Below the pieces are notes generated by a model. That model was not told the DNA's origin and did no database searches. It saw only the letters and a list, made by a program, of their open reading frames with translations. From the IMG/VR virus record IMGVR_UViG_3300043435_000100, positions 1 through 41,897 of that record: DNA of 41,897 nt. One strand, given 5' to 3'. Positions 9,274 to 15,252 of this stretch are shown here, one piece after another. Position numbers and translations under genes: made by a program. The DNA is from a virus. Position 1 is the stretch's first letter, and every line of letters starts with the position of its first letter.

Positions 9274-9280
9274 GTCGTTT

Positions 9281-9448
9281 CTATCCACCTGTTGAGTAGA
9301 ATCCTGAGCCGTTAAACTTGACTGGAACTGCCGTAAAAACACGCCTCATAACGTCGCCACAGGCGCATACAGGAGCCTCATGGTCGAAGGGCAGGGTGAA
9401 CTCTATGACTTCCCCATCCCCAGCGCATTCATAGTCGTAGGTAGGCAT
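9281..9448 (-). CDS. FmdB-like zinc-ribbon protein
   Basis: 55 residues from MPTYDYECAGDG. This opening is typical of the FmdB/zinc-ribbon family (MPxYxYxC), and CACG near residue 28 supplies a second cysteine pair. The true start is taken as the ATG at 9448, because it overlaps the stop of the upstream 37-residue gene (TGATG) and because the family begins with this sequence. The zinc ribbon probably binds nucleic acid or protein, but the specific role is unknown. It is the last gene of a three-gene leftward cluster that converges on the lysis arm. Confidence 0.75.
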   Translation of the reverse strand: MPTYDYECAGDGEVIEFTLPFDHEAPVCACGDVMRRVFTAVPVKFNGSGFYSTGG

Positions 9449-9561
9449 CAGACATTCCTCCAACAATCGTAGCAGTAGTATACTTTGTCGACAATTACAA
9501 AGGTATCATCTTCGGTGTTGATCGTCTTGCGACACTCACCACATAGCGCTATCTCTATCAT
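9448..9561 (-). CDS. Tiny zinc-ribbon protein (37 aa)
   Basis: 37 residues. It has two cysteine pairs, CGEC at 7-10 and CYDC at 30-33, separated by about 20 residues with a hydrophobic core (FVIVDKVYYC). This is a minimal treble-clef or zinc-ribbon layout. Its ATG overlaps the stop of the upstream gene (ATGA at 9558-9561) and its stop overlaps the start of the FmdB-like gene (TGATG). This gapless packing supports it as a real gene despite its size. Function is unknown. Confidence 0.65.
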   Translation of the reverse strand: MIEIALCGECRKTINTEDDTFVIVDKVYYCYDCWRNV

Positions 9562-9680
9562 AGGTCATCCCAACAGTTTTCACATATAGCACCGTCAGCA
9601 CGTCTGACTAGCGTTTCAGTACCAACCATAGCCGAGCATCGTGTGCATTCCGACACGTCATTTTCATCATAATCAATCAT
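9558..9680 (-). CDS. Tiny zinc-ribbon protein (40 aa), leaderless start
   Basis: 40 residues starting MIDYDENDVSECTRCSAM. Cysteine pairs CTRC and CENC make a zinc ribbon like its downstream neighbour. The ATG at 9680 is preferred because an extended -10 element (TGATACGAT, 9696-9688) ends 7 nt before it, giving a leaderless transcript. There is no Shine-Dalgarno sequence. A longer frame could start from a TTG near 9791, but its extra 37 residues would overlap the promoter and have no ribosome site. It begins the leftward three-gene cluster. Function is unknown. Confidence 0.6.
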   Translation of the reverse strand: MIDYDENDVSECTRCSAMVGTETLVRRADGAICENCWDDL

Positions 9681-9851
9681 GCGAAAGATCGTATCACATG
9701 ATATTCTTTTTGCGCGGGTTAAACCGTGGGGCAGAAACTTCAAATGACGGACGACGGCAAAGCCTAGTTCATCGCCTCCCTGAACCACCAATTTTTTTTG
9801 GGGGGTAGGGGGGCATTTCTTAAATTCAGGACTCAGGCAGGAGGTTAAGAA
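9681..9851. other. Intergenic divergent region with T8/G6 tracts
   Basis: This stretch lies between the divergent leftward and rightward units. It contains T8 (9792-9799) directly followed by G6-TA-G6 (9800-9813), an unusual homopolymer block that could be prone to slippage or melting. It also holds the left arm of the start-codon hairpin (9813-9823). No convincing gene is seen. Confidence 0.6.
9688..9696 (-). promoter_or_regulatory. Extended -10 promoter, leaderless, leftward
   Basis: On the minus strand the sequence is TGTGATACGAT: a TG-N extension and a TANNNT hexamer ending 7 nt before the ATG at 9680. It closely resembles the rightward promoter TGTGATATAGT at 9967-9975. No good -35 is visible, as expected for an extended -10. 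Confidence 0.55.
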
Positions 9852-9855
9852 ATGC
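9813..9855 (+). promoter_or_regulatory. Hairpin occluding a start codon
   Basis: A perfect 11-bp inverted repeat pairs GCATTTCTTAA (9813-9823) with TTAAGAAATGC (9845-9855). The 21-nt loop contains the Shine-Dalgarno AGGAGG (9839-9844), and the right arm contains the ATG (9852-9854) of the 40-residue gene. In RNA the stem would hide the start codon while exposing the ribosome site, a layout suited to translational control. Confidence 0.65.
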
Positions 9856-9974
9856 GGAGATGTAGTGTATTGGGGAGTTCGTCAGAACTCTGGATAGATA
9901 TCGAATCGGATATCGACGACGCGGTTGACTTCGTGGAGGGTTCAATCTTCCTAAAGCACAATCGTGTGATATAG
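9852..9974 (+). CDS. Small acidic protein of unknown function (40 aa)
   Basis: 40 residues starting MRRCSVLGSSSELWID, rich in Asp/Glu/Ile in the middle (IESDIDDAVDFVEG). It has a perfect AGGAGG ribosome site with 7-nt spacing, which is the main support for it being real. A perfect 6-bp stem with a 4-nt loop (GAGTTC GTCA GAACTC, 9875-9890) and a repeated GATATC lie inside it, so part of this DNA may also serve as a binding or origin region. Its TAG stop lies within the -10 of the next promoter (TATAGT, 9970-9975). No family is recognised. It could be an early regulator or inhibitor, but that is a guess. Confidence 0.5.
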   Translation: MRRCSVLGSSSELWIDIESDIDDAVDFVEGSIFLKHNRVI

Positions 9975-9975
9975 T
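9967..9975 (+). promoter_or_regulatory. Extended -10 promoter, leaderless, rightward
   Basis: TGATATAGT (TG-N plus TATAGT) ends 6 nt before the ATG at 9982. Transcription would therefore start at or next to the start codon and give a leaderless mRNA for the replication arm, as is common in actinobacteria. The nuclease ATG has no Shine-Dalgarno sequence, which agrees. Confidence 0.65.
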
Positions 9976-9981
9976 ACTTCT

Positions 9982-10737
9982 ATGAGCGAATTACCAAAGC
10001 ATATTTCCTATTCATCACTAACCACGTGGCAAGAGTGTGGCTGGAAGTACTATCTCACTAAAGTCGAGAAGGTACAAGAAGCACATGCAGTCTGGTTCAC
10101 AGGTGGCACAGCTGTACATAAGGCTACAGAAGTCTATGACATTGAAGGTGGAGATTTAGAAACCATCTGGAACAAGGTCTGGTTTGATCAAGTCAAAGAA
10201 GATGAAGAACTCCATGGAGACATGAGCGAGTGGCAGTATGCCAAGCGTGAGGATATGTCGTGGTGGTATGGCGAAGGCATCTGGATGCTTGAGAAGTGGA
10301 TCAAGTTTCGCAACAATGGCTGGAATGTCTACGAAGATTTTATAGAAAAAGAGTATGAAATTCCTATCGAGGATACTGTCGTCAAGATGGCAATCGATAG
10401 AGTCATGACCGATTTCGATGGGAATAGGGTACTCATCGACATCAAGACTGGTGCGTCATCCCAGAGGCATCCTCTGCAACTTGCAGTGTATGCATGGGCG
10501 CTGGAGAAGCATGGGATTACTGTCGATAGGGCAGGCTTCTGGGATGCACGTACTGGCACTGTTTCACAATGGAACCTAGAATTCTTACACTCAGAGCGTG
10601 TCGAGGACATGCTTAACACCTTTGATCTGGCTCGCAAGAGTACGATCTTCCTGCCAAATTTATCTAACTGTGGCAGATGTGGTGTGATATCATCATGCAA
10701 GTTTCTTCATTCGACGAAAAAAGGAGATAACAAATGA
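9982..10737 (+). CDS. Cas4/RecB-like PD-(D/E)XK exonuclease
   Basis: 251 residues. It opens with ISYSSLTTWQECGWKYYL, the usual start of Cas4/AddB-type nucleases. GTAVHKATE at about 42-50 carries the conserved His. MAIDR (Asp139) and LIDIKTG (Asp153, Lys155) form the PD-(D/E)XK centre, and QLAVYAWAL is the following QxxxY motif. Cys19 plus a C-terminal CGRC...C cluster (about 229-240) matches the four-cysteine iron-sulphur pattern of this family. The likely role is end processing in phage recombination and replication, together with the helicase and resolvase downstream. Translation is probably leaderless. The gene overlaps its successor by 4 nt. Confidence 0.85.
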   Translation: MSELPKHISYSSLTTWQECGWKYYLTKVEKVQEAHAVWFTGGTAVHKATEVYDIEGGDLETIWNKVWFDQVKEDEELHGDMSEWQYAKREDMSWWYGEGIWMLEKWIKFRNNGWNVYEDFIEKEYEIPIEDTVVKMAIDRVMTDFDGNRVLIDIKTGASSQRHPLQLAVYAWALEKHGITVDRAGFWDARTGTVSQWNLEFLHSERVEDMLNTFDLARKSTIFLPNLSNCGRCGVISSCKFLHSTKKGDNK

Positions 10738-11159
10738 CTGGAAACTTCCAAGTCAGTAGCAAACTACCCGATGGACGTATCTTCGTGGTAGCATCGGAAA
10801 CCTATGCAGGTTTCTGTGAAGCACTAGAGAGTGCTGTCGGTATCGAAGAGTCACAAGATGTACTCAAGATCATGGCACAGTCTCTAACAGGAGCACCTAC
10901 CAATGGTGTTCAGGCAGTTACAAATATCGCAGCAGCATTTCCAGGGGCTGAGGTAGTTCATACTGCACATCCAACCAATCCTGCTGGTAATGTAGGACCC
11001 ACATCAAAGAGTTGTTCTCACGGTGTAATGACCAAGAGAACAGGCGCTGGTGCTAAAGGTCCTTGGAAGGCATACATGTGTCCTTCACCTAAGGGAACAC
11101 CAGATCAGTGCGAACCTATTTGGGTACGCAGACATGATGCAGATTGGAATAGTTTCTAA
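10734..11159 (+). CDS. Zinc-binding protein between nuclease and ATPase
   Basis: 141 residues with a strong ribosome site (AAAGGAG). The N-terminal half is small and beta/alpha mixed. The C-terminal half has SCSHGVMTKRTG and MCPSPKGTPDQC, giving one His and three or four Cys in a zinc-ribbon arrangement, and the protein ends HDADWNSF. The acidic/aromatic tail faintly recalls the C-terminal tips of single-stranded DNA-binding proteins, and the position between a recombination nuclease and a DnaB/RecA-like ATPase would suit an accessory DNA-binding protein. No family is firmly recognised, so the role is inference only. Confidence 0.55.
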   Translation: MTGNFQVSSKLPDGRIFVVASETYAGFCEALESAVGIEESQDVLKIMAQSLTGAPTNGVQAVTNIAAAFPGAEVVHTAHPTNPAGNVGPTSKSCSHGVMTKRTGAGAKGPWKAYMCPSPKGTPDQCEPIWVRRHDADWNSF

Positions 11160-11162
11160 GAG

Positions 11163-11957
11163 ATGAGAACCCTAGCCCGTGCAGTTGGTGGCAAAGATAT
11201 CGGTGGCGAACCATTGCCATCTGTATTCCGCACGTTTGACGTCAACAAGATAGTCATACGCAGATCCGAAGTGTCGATGATTGCTGGCACCCCAGGTGCT
11301 GGTAAGTCAACGCTAGCCTTGGCTATTGCGCTACGGGCTAAGGTTCCCACTCTCTATGTATCAGCCGACACAAACGCCCATACAATGGCTATGCGTCTGC
11401 TCTCTATGATTACTGGCAAACCCCAATCAGAGGCTGAGAATATGCTCAACCAAGATGTTGAAGGTAGTCGTAAAATAATTAATGATTCCTCGGGACATAT
11501 CTTCTGGTCGTTTGAGTCAGCACCTACGCTGGCAGATCTCGATCAAGAGGTAGAAGCATTCGAGGAGTTGTGGGGCTGTTCGCCGACTCTCATTGTTGTT
11601 GATAACCTTATGGATATCTCCAATGACGGGGGAGAAGAGTTTGCGAACATGCGCTCTACAATCAAAGAGTTGAAGTATCTTGCAAGAGATACCAACGCTG
11701 CTGTACTAATACTGCACCACACCAAGGAGTCGTATACGGGGAACCCATGTCAACCACGCTCTGCTTTGCAGGGTATGGTGGCGCAGTTGCCTGCACTTAT
11801 CTGTACAGTGGGGACTAACGCACCAGGCTACATCGCTGTAGCAGCAGTTAAGAACCGCTATGGTAAGGCAGATCCAACTGGGGATACGGCTTTTTGGTTG
11901 CAGTTTAACCCAGAGTATATGGATGTTTCAGACATCCCAGAACGCGTTGTTGTATGA
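11163..11957 (+). CDS. RecA/DnaB-like ATPase (replicative helicase-like)
   Basis: 264 residues. Walker A is GTPGAGKS (about 42-49), Walker B is TLIVVDN (about 141-147), and LILHHTKES carries the sensor-type His-His-Thr of RecA/DnaB ATPases. The family is the DnaB C-terminal/AAA_25 type, which couples ATP hydrolysis to unwinding or loading on DNA. There is no N-terminal DnaB domain, so it is a minimal helicase or a RadA-like recombinase. With the primase downstream, the helicase role is preferred. The start overlaps nothing and follows TAAGAG. Its end overlaps the next gene (ATGA). Confidence 0.8.
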   Translation: MRTLARAVGGKDIGGEPLPSVFRTFDVNKIVIRRSEVSMIAGTPGAGKSTLALAIALRAKVPTLYVSADTNAHTMAMRLLSMITGKPQSEAENMLNQDVEGSRKIINDSSGHIFWSFESAPTLADLDQEVEAFEELWGCSPTLIVVDNLMDISNDGGEEFANMRSTIKELKYLARDTNAAVLILHHTKESYTGNPCQPRSALQGMVAQLPALICTVGTNAPGYIAVAAVKNRYGKADPTGDTAFWLQFNPEYMDVSDIPERVVV

Positions 11958-12154
11958 AAGATATAAATGAATTAAAACCTGACTACACGCAAGCCATGGA
12001 CATCAGAGGTGAACCTACCCGTGTCTGTGTATGTGGATGTTTCGTTTGGAATCTTAAAGTAGTATTCGATGAAGATAATACAATAGGAATGTATTTCAGA
12101 GATATGGAGTGCGCTGACTGTGGAACACAGGCAACTGCCCCAATTGAGGAGTAA
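11954..12154 (+). CDS. Small zinc-ribbon protein (66 aa)
   Basis: 66 residues. Cysteine pairs CVCGC (about 24-28) and CADCG (about 53-57) flank a beta-rich segment, a clear zinc ribbon. The start overlaps the ATPase stop by 4 nt, so it is coupled to the replication genes. It could be a nucleic-acid-binding accessory of the helicase/primase, but nothing specific is seen. Confidence 0.65.
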   Translation: MKDINELKPDYTQAMDIRGEPTRVCVCGCFVWNLKVVFDEDNTIGMYFRDMECADCGTQATAPIEE

Positions 12155-12156
12155 AG

Positions 12157-12588
12157 ATGAAACTAAGAAACTACATATTCTTGATGGTTTTTGTAGTCTT
12201 TGTGGGTACACTTCCCCACACTGTGGGTGCGTTGTTTATCCAGAAAAAAATTATAGATATTGAAAAAGAAATCTTTTACCACTGCTCATCGCCAGCCATG
12301 TCTGAGATGAAGTTAGCAGCCCGAGAAGTAGCCAAAATCAAGGTTTTTTCGCTATATAACAGCAATCTTCAATGGATAGCGCTAGAAGAATTATGGGATA
12401 AAGAGTCACGCTGGGATTACACAGCAGACAATCCTCGCTCCACTGCCTATGGCATTCCGCAATTGCTCAAGATGGATCCGCGTACACCTATGGTGGAGCA
12501 GATTGACTTAGGGCTCAAATATATTAAGCACCGCTACAAGACTCCTGTAAAGGCGTTAGAGTTCCACAAGAAAAATGGATGGTACTGA
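12157..12588 (+). CDS. Membrane-anchored lytic transglycosylase
   Basis: 143 residues. An N-terminal hydrophobic stretch (about 5-28, FLMVFVVFVGTLPHTVGALF) is a signal peptide or anchor. The catalytic region has ELWDKESRWDYTADN with the likely catalytic Glu83, STAYGIPQLL (about 95-104), and ends KALEFHKKNGWY. This is the SLT/goose-lysozyme-like pattern common in actinobacterial cell wall hydrolases, which cleave the glycan strand. GAGGAG precedes the ATG. Unlike the M15 peptidase, this enzyme sits in the replication arm, so it may act early or be needed for another step such as superinfection or entry. Confidence 0.8.
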   Translation: MKLRNYIFLMVFVVFVGTLPHTVGALFIQKKIIDIEKEIFYHCSSPAMSEMKLAAREVAKIKVFSLYNSNLQWIALEELWDKESRWDYTADNPRSTAYGIPQLLKMDPRTPMVEQIDLGLKYIKHRYKTPVKALEFHKKNGWY

Positions 12589-12932
12589 TGAGTAGTGCAG
12601 CGAAAGCAAAAGGCTCCAAAGCCGAAAGAGATGTAGTCACCTATCTAATTGAGAATGGATACCCATACGCTGAAAGGCGTTTAGCAGGGGCACAAGAAGA
12701 TAAGGGCGACATCGCTGGTGTCAATGGTGTGTGCATCGAAGTTAAAGATCACAAGAGCATGGCACTATCTGGATGGATAGAAGAACTTATTGTTGAGATC
12801 AAACATGCTAAGGCATGGACTGGTGTTGTATGGCACAAGCGCAAAGGTAAATCATCTCCTGGAGATTGGTATGCTACAATGCCTGGGTCAGTATATTTAG
12901 ATCTACTAAAGAAGGCGATGAAAAATGAATGA
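12588..12932 (+). CDS. Holliday-junction-resolvase-like nuclease
   Basis: 114 residues. The start is set at the ATG at 12588, which overlaps the previous stop (TGATG). An ATG 9 nt upstream is possible. KGSKAERDVVTYL (Glu13), DKGDIAGV (Asp41) and CIEVKDHK (Glu51, Lys53) form the E...D...ExK centre of the PD-(D/E)XK superfamily, in the order seen in archaeal-type Holliday junction resolvases and related phage nucleases. It probably resolves branched DNA before packaging. It overlaps the primase gene by 8 nt. Confidence 0.75.
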   Translation: MSSAAKAKGSKAERDVVTYLIENGYPYAERRLAGAQEDKGDIAGVNGVCIEVKDHKSMALSGWIEELIVEIKHAKAWTGVVWHKRKGKSSPGDWYATMPGSVYLDLLKKAMKNE

Positions 12933-13302
12933 TGCGCCAGATATAACAACAATACTTGAGTACTATGGTGCTGTTGTACCTACCCGTAGTGGTTGGGCTA
13001 AACTTAAATGCCCATTCCACGATGATTCACATGCATCTGCAGCAGTCAACCTAAGAGATAATATCTTTAAGTGTCATGGTTGCCAATATAAAGGCGATGC
13101 GTATGCTATCATTATGTTAAAAGAAGGAGTTGGTTTTCGTGAAGCAATCACACTTGCAAAAGGAATCTTTGACCAGAGCGGCAAAGTATTACCACAGCGC
13201 ACTACACGAAGCGGAGGAATACCTCGCAGAACGGGGTATAACAATGGAACACGCCCTGAAAATGCGCTTGGGCGTCGTGCTAGAGCCGCTCACGGGTCAT
13301 GA
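12925..13302 (+). CDS. DNA primase, CHC2 zinc-finger part
   Basis: 125 residues. Residues 25-60 contain LKCPFHDDSHASA and FKCHGC, giving Cys29, His32, Cys50 and Cys53 of a CHC2 zinc finger, the template-recognition domain of DnaG-type primases. The remainder (GFREAITLAKGIF) continues the usual primase helix. After about residue 90 the sequence becomes basic and low in structure, and the expected primase core continues in the +1 frame (13169-13759). Either two polypeptides are made, or ribosomes shift +1 in the 13160-13250 overlap to fuse zinc finger and Toprim. If a shift occurs, the last 40 residues of this frame are the unshifted product. Confidence 0.75.
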   Translation: MNDAPDITTILEYYGAVVPTRSGWAKLKCPFHDDSHASAAVNLRDNIFKCHGCQYKGDAYAIIMLKEGVGFREAITLAKGIFDQSGKVLPQRTTRSGGIPRRTGYNNGTRPENALGRRARAAHGS

Positions 13303-13759
13303 AGCCTATATCAATCGCTTGGCGATTCCGTATCTTACGCGTTCGGGGGTGGTTGACCTTCGATTCAGGTCGATGGACCTCTCAGAGCCAAAATACATGG
13401 GGATCAGCGGGGCGACTACCCATCTCTATAACGTGGGTTCGTTTTTCAAAGCGTCCTCATATATTTCTATCTGTGAAGGCGAGATTGACACCATCACGCT
13501 TGATACAGTTTGCGGGATACCTGCGGTGGGGGTCCCTGGAGTGAACAACTGGAAAAAGCATTACACCAGACTACTTTCAGACTTCGAGAGAGTGTTTCTC
13601 TTTGCCGATGGTGACAATGCTGGGTCTGAGTTTGGCAAGATGTTAGCCAAAGAATTGCCCAATTTGACCATTGTGACCATGCCTGATGGCGAGGATGTGA
13701 ACAGCATATATCGGACAAATGGTGTAGAATATTTCCAACAGAAGATTGCGAGTGCATAA
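13169..13759 (+). CDS. DNA primase, core and Toprim part
   Basis: About 196 residues if started at the TTG at 13169, which has AAAAGGA just upstream. An ATG at 13244 region (MEHALKMRLG) is an alternative, and fusion by +1 frameshift from the CHC2 gene is the third. It contains the primase core pattern (SALHEAEEYLAERGI, then RLAIPYLTRSGVVDLRF) and Toprim motifs SICEGEIDTITL (catalytic Glu) and FLFADGDNAG (DxD). It should synthesise RNA primers together with the zinc finger domain. Split primases in adjacent frames are known in some actinobacteriophages. The stop overlaps the next start (TAATG). Confidence 0.7.
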   Translation: MTRAAKYYHSALHEAEEYLAERGITMEHALKMRLGVVLEPLTGHEAYINRLAIPYLTRSGVVDLRFRSMDLSEPKYMGISGATTHLYNVGSFFKASSYISICEGEIDTITLDTVCGIPAVGVPGVNNWKKHYTRLLSDFERVFLFADGDNAGSEFGKMLAKELPNLTIVTMPDGEDVNSIYRTNGVEYFQQKIASA

Positions 13760-14115
13760 TGTTAGTACCAAATAAAGATGGCATCCTCAAGTGTGATGAT
13801 GACTGTGGCTTTAGTACCTCAGATATATTCGAGTTCCTACAGCACTGCAACATGGACTTTGAGTGGGGTGTGCGCCTCAATAAGAGATTCTCATTTGATC
13901 TATTCACATTCCTTAGCCTCATCAATGACCTTGCTAATCATGGCGATCTTGATGGTGTATGGGATGCTGTTCAGAGTGCAACCTTGATGATGGTCAATGT
14001 TAGTGATGGCGACCTAGAGGAGTTCGTAGAAGAGATTGTCGTTGCTGGTGAGATGGACGACATGATAAGTGACCTAGAAAAACTACTCAAGAAAGATGGA
14101 AATGAAAAAGAATAA
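13759..14115 (+). CDS. Hypothetical acidic protein (118 aa)
   Basis: 118 residues, not recognised. It opens MLVPNKDGILKCDDDCGF with a CxxxC pair, then a largely helical body with many Asp/Glu/Phe residues (FDLFTFLSLINDLANHGDLD) and a strongly acidic C-terminal third (DGDLEEFVEEIVVAGEMDD). The start overlaps the primase stop and the end overlaps the next gene by 20 nt. It may be a replication accessory or DNA-mimic type protein given its charge, but this is only suggested by composition. Confidence 0.6.
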   Translation: MLVPNKDGILKCDDDCGFSTSDIFEFLQHCNMDFEWGVRLNKRFSFDLFTFLSLINDLANHGDLDGVWDAVQSATLMMVNVSDGDLEEFVEEIVVAGEMDDMISDLEKLLKKDGNEKE

Positions 14116-14515
14116 GCAAAGGCAAACTAATCTAGTAGACGCAATTAAAAAACTTGATTACGACTATACATGGTCGCTTCGTGAGAGAGCACACCCTGAA
14201 AAGTTAAATGAATATAAGTTTGACGATCTCGGACCAACTGATTTTGAGTTAGATCTATGGGAGATCAGCGACACACTCACTAACTTGCTACTCAAGAAGC
14301 ATAAGGATTACGGTCCAAAGAACATCTCACAAAGTCCTGGAGGCCCACTCAATGGATTGCGTGTGCGTATGTGGGACAAGATGGCACGTATCAATCACTT
14401 ATTAGACAATGATTTTAATGCAGTCAATGAACCTCTCGAGGATTCCTTTGCTGATCTAGCAAACTATTCTATCATCGCACTCATGGTAATGAAAGGTAAA
14501 TGGCCAAATGACTAG
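14096..14515 (+). CDS. DUF1599-like (nucleotide modification associated domain 1) protein
   Basis: 139 residues. The central part reads LLLKKHKDYGPKNISQS, then GLRVRMWDKMARINHLL, then EPLEDSFADLANYSIIALMV. This arrangement (KKHxDYG...N, R...DK..R, EDxxxDLANY) matches the DUF1599/Nmad1 family, all-alpha proteins found in phages and named for association with nucleotide modification genes, with a MazG-like acidic core. It may bind or hydrolyse nucleotides. It starts at an ATG within the previous gene, and a second ATG two codons later is also possible. It overlaps the next gene by 8 nt. Confidence 0.65.
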   Translation: MEMKKNKQRQTNLVDAIKKLDYDYTWSLRERAHPEKLNEYKFDDLGPTDFELDLWEISDTLTNLLLKKHKDYGPKNISQSPGGPLNGLRVRMWDKMARINHLLDNDFNAVNEPLEDSFADLANYSIIALMVMKGKWPND

Positions 14516-14705
14516 ATATAAAGTACAGATTATAACTAAACAGCGTTACACGATCATTTGTGATGCTACTGATGAAGAGACCGCTATTCAAGGTTTCTTG
14601 GATACAATTGAAGAACAACCTGATGGTTATACTACGGGAATCTATGACAAGTTTTTACTCGGTCCAGATGCGGAAGTGACTGAACTAGAGGAAGAATTAA
14701 AATGA
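14508..14705 (+). CDS. Hypothetical protein (65 aa)
   Basis: 65 residues, not recognised. It has a beta-strand-like start (MTRYKVQIITKQRYTIICDA), an acidic middle (TDEETAIQGFLDTIEEQ) and an acidic tail. The layout is like small phage proteins with a single beta-alpha-beta fold. It overlaps the genes on both sides by a few bases (ATGACTAG at its start, ATGA at its end), so it is part of the replication operon. Confidence 0.55.
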   Translation: MTRYKVQIITKQRYTIICDATDEETAIQGFLDTIEEQPDGYTTGIYDKFLLGPDAEVTELEEELK

Positions 14706-14920
14706 TTAAATCACTGCGTTACATAAGACCAAAACCACTGCTAGCAAAGCCTTTTGAGTGGATTATGCGAGGGGCATATAATATCCATTTATGGCTTGAT
14801 GGTAATTCTCAATGGTTCTTATTAGATTCAGATGAATTAGATGAAATTATCATAGATTTTTACAACTGTGGTATGGCAAAGGATATGGCAAGAGACAAAA
14901 AATTAGGAGTATACAAATGA
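14702..14920 (+). CDS. Hypothetical protein (72 aa)
   Basis: 72 residues, not recognised. It is rich in aromatic residues (FEWIMRGAYNIHLWLDGNSQWFLL) with an acidic LDSDELDEIIIDFY segment and a basic C-terminus. No transmembrane segment is clear. It is coupled at both ends by ATGA overlaps. It precedes the HNH gene. Confidence 0.55.
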   Translation: MIKSLRYIRPKPLLAKPFEWIMRGAYNIHLWLDGNSQWFLLDSDELDEIIIDFYNCGMAKDMARDKKLGVYK

Positions 14921-15252
14921 AAAAGTCAATCAAATCAAAGATCAAAAAAATGTTCGGACCTTATAAAGGTAGCGAACAAAACGGTGGACGACCAATCTAC
15001 GTATTCAAAAGGAAAACTAAAGATGGCAAAGTGGTTACAACTTCTAGCAATAAGGCTCGCGTTGATTACGAGAAAGCCACAGGAAAAACCTTACCCAGAG
15101 GAACAGAAGTAGATCATAAGAATAACAAAGGCAGAGCAGGCGATGACAGGATCTCTAATCTTCGTACTATCTCCAAGAAGAAGAACGTTGGGCTAGAGAA
15201 CAAGCGCCGTGCTAAGAAAACAACAGTGAAGAAGGCGACCAAAAAGAAATGA
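14917..15252 (+). CDS. HNH endonuclease-like protein
   Basis: 111 residues, very basic at both ends. The middle has TEVDHKNNKGRAGDDRISNLR, with the His and Asn of an HNH_3-type metal finger. The preceding KARVDYEKATGKTLPRG segment is the usual lead-in. HNH proteins of this size are nicking or homing-type endonucleases, and some assist DNA packaging, but this one is far from the terminase. It overlaps its neighbours by ATGA junctions, so it is a regular member of the operon and not an inserted free-standing homing gene. Cleavage site unknown. Confidence 0.75.
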   Translation: MKKSIKSKIKKMFGPYKGSEQNGGRPIYVFKRKTKDGKVVTTSSNKARVDYEKATGKTLPRGTEVDHKNNKGRAGDDRISNLRTISKKKNVGLENKRRAKKTTVKKATKKK

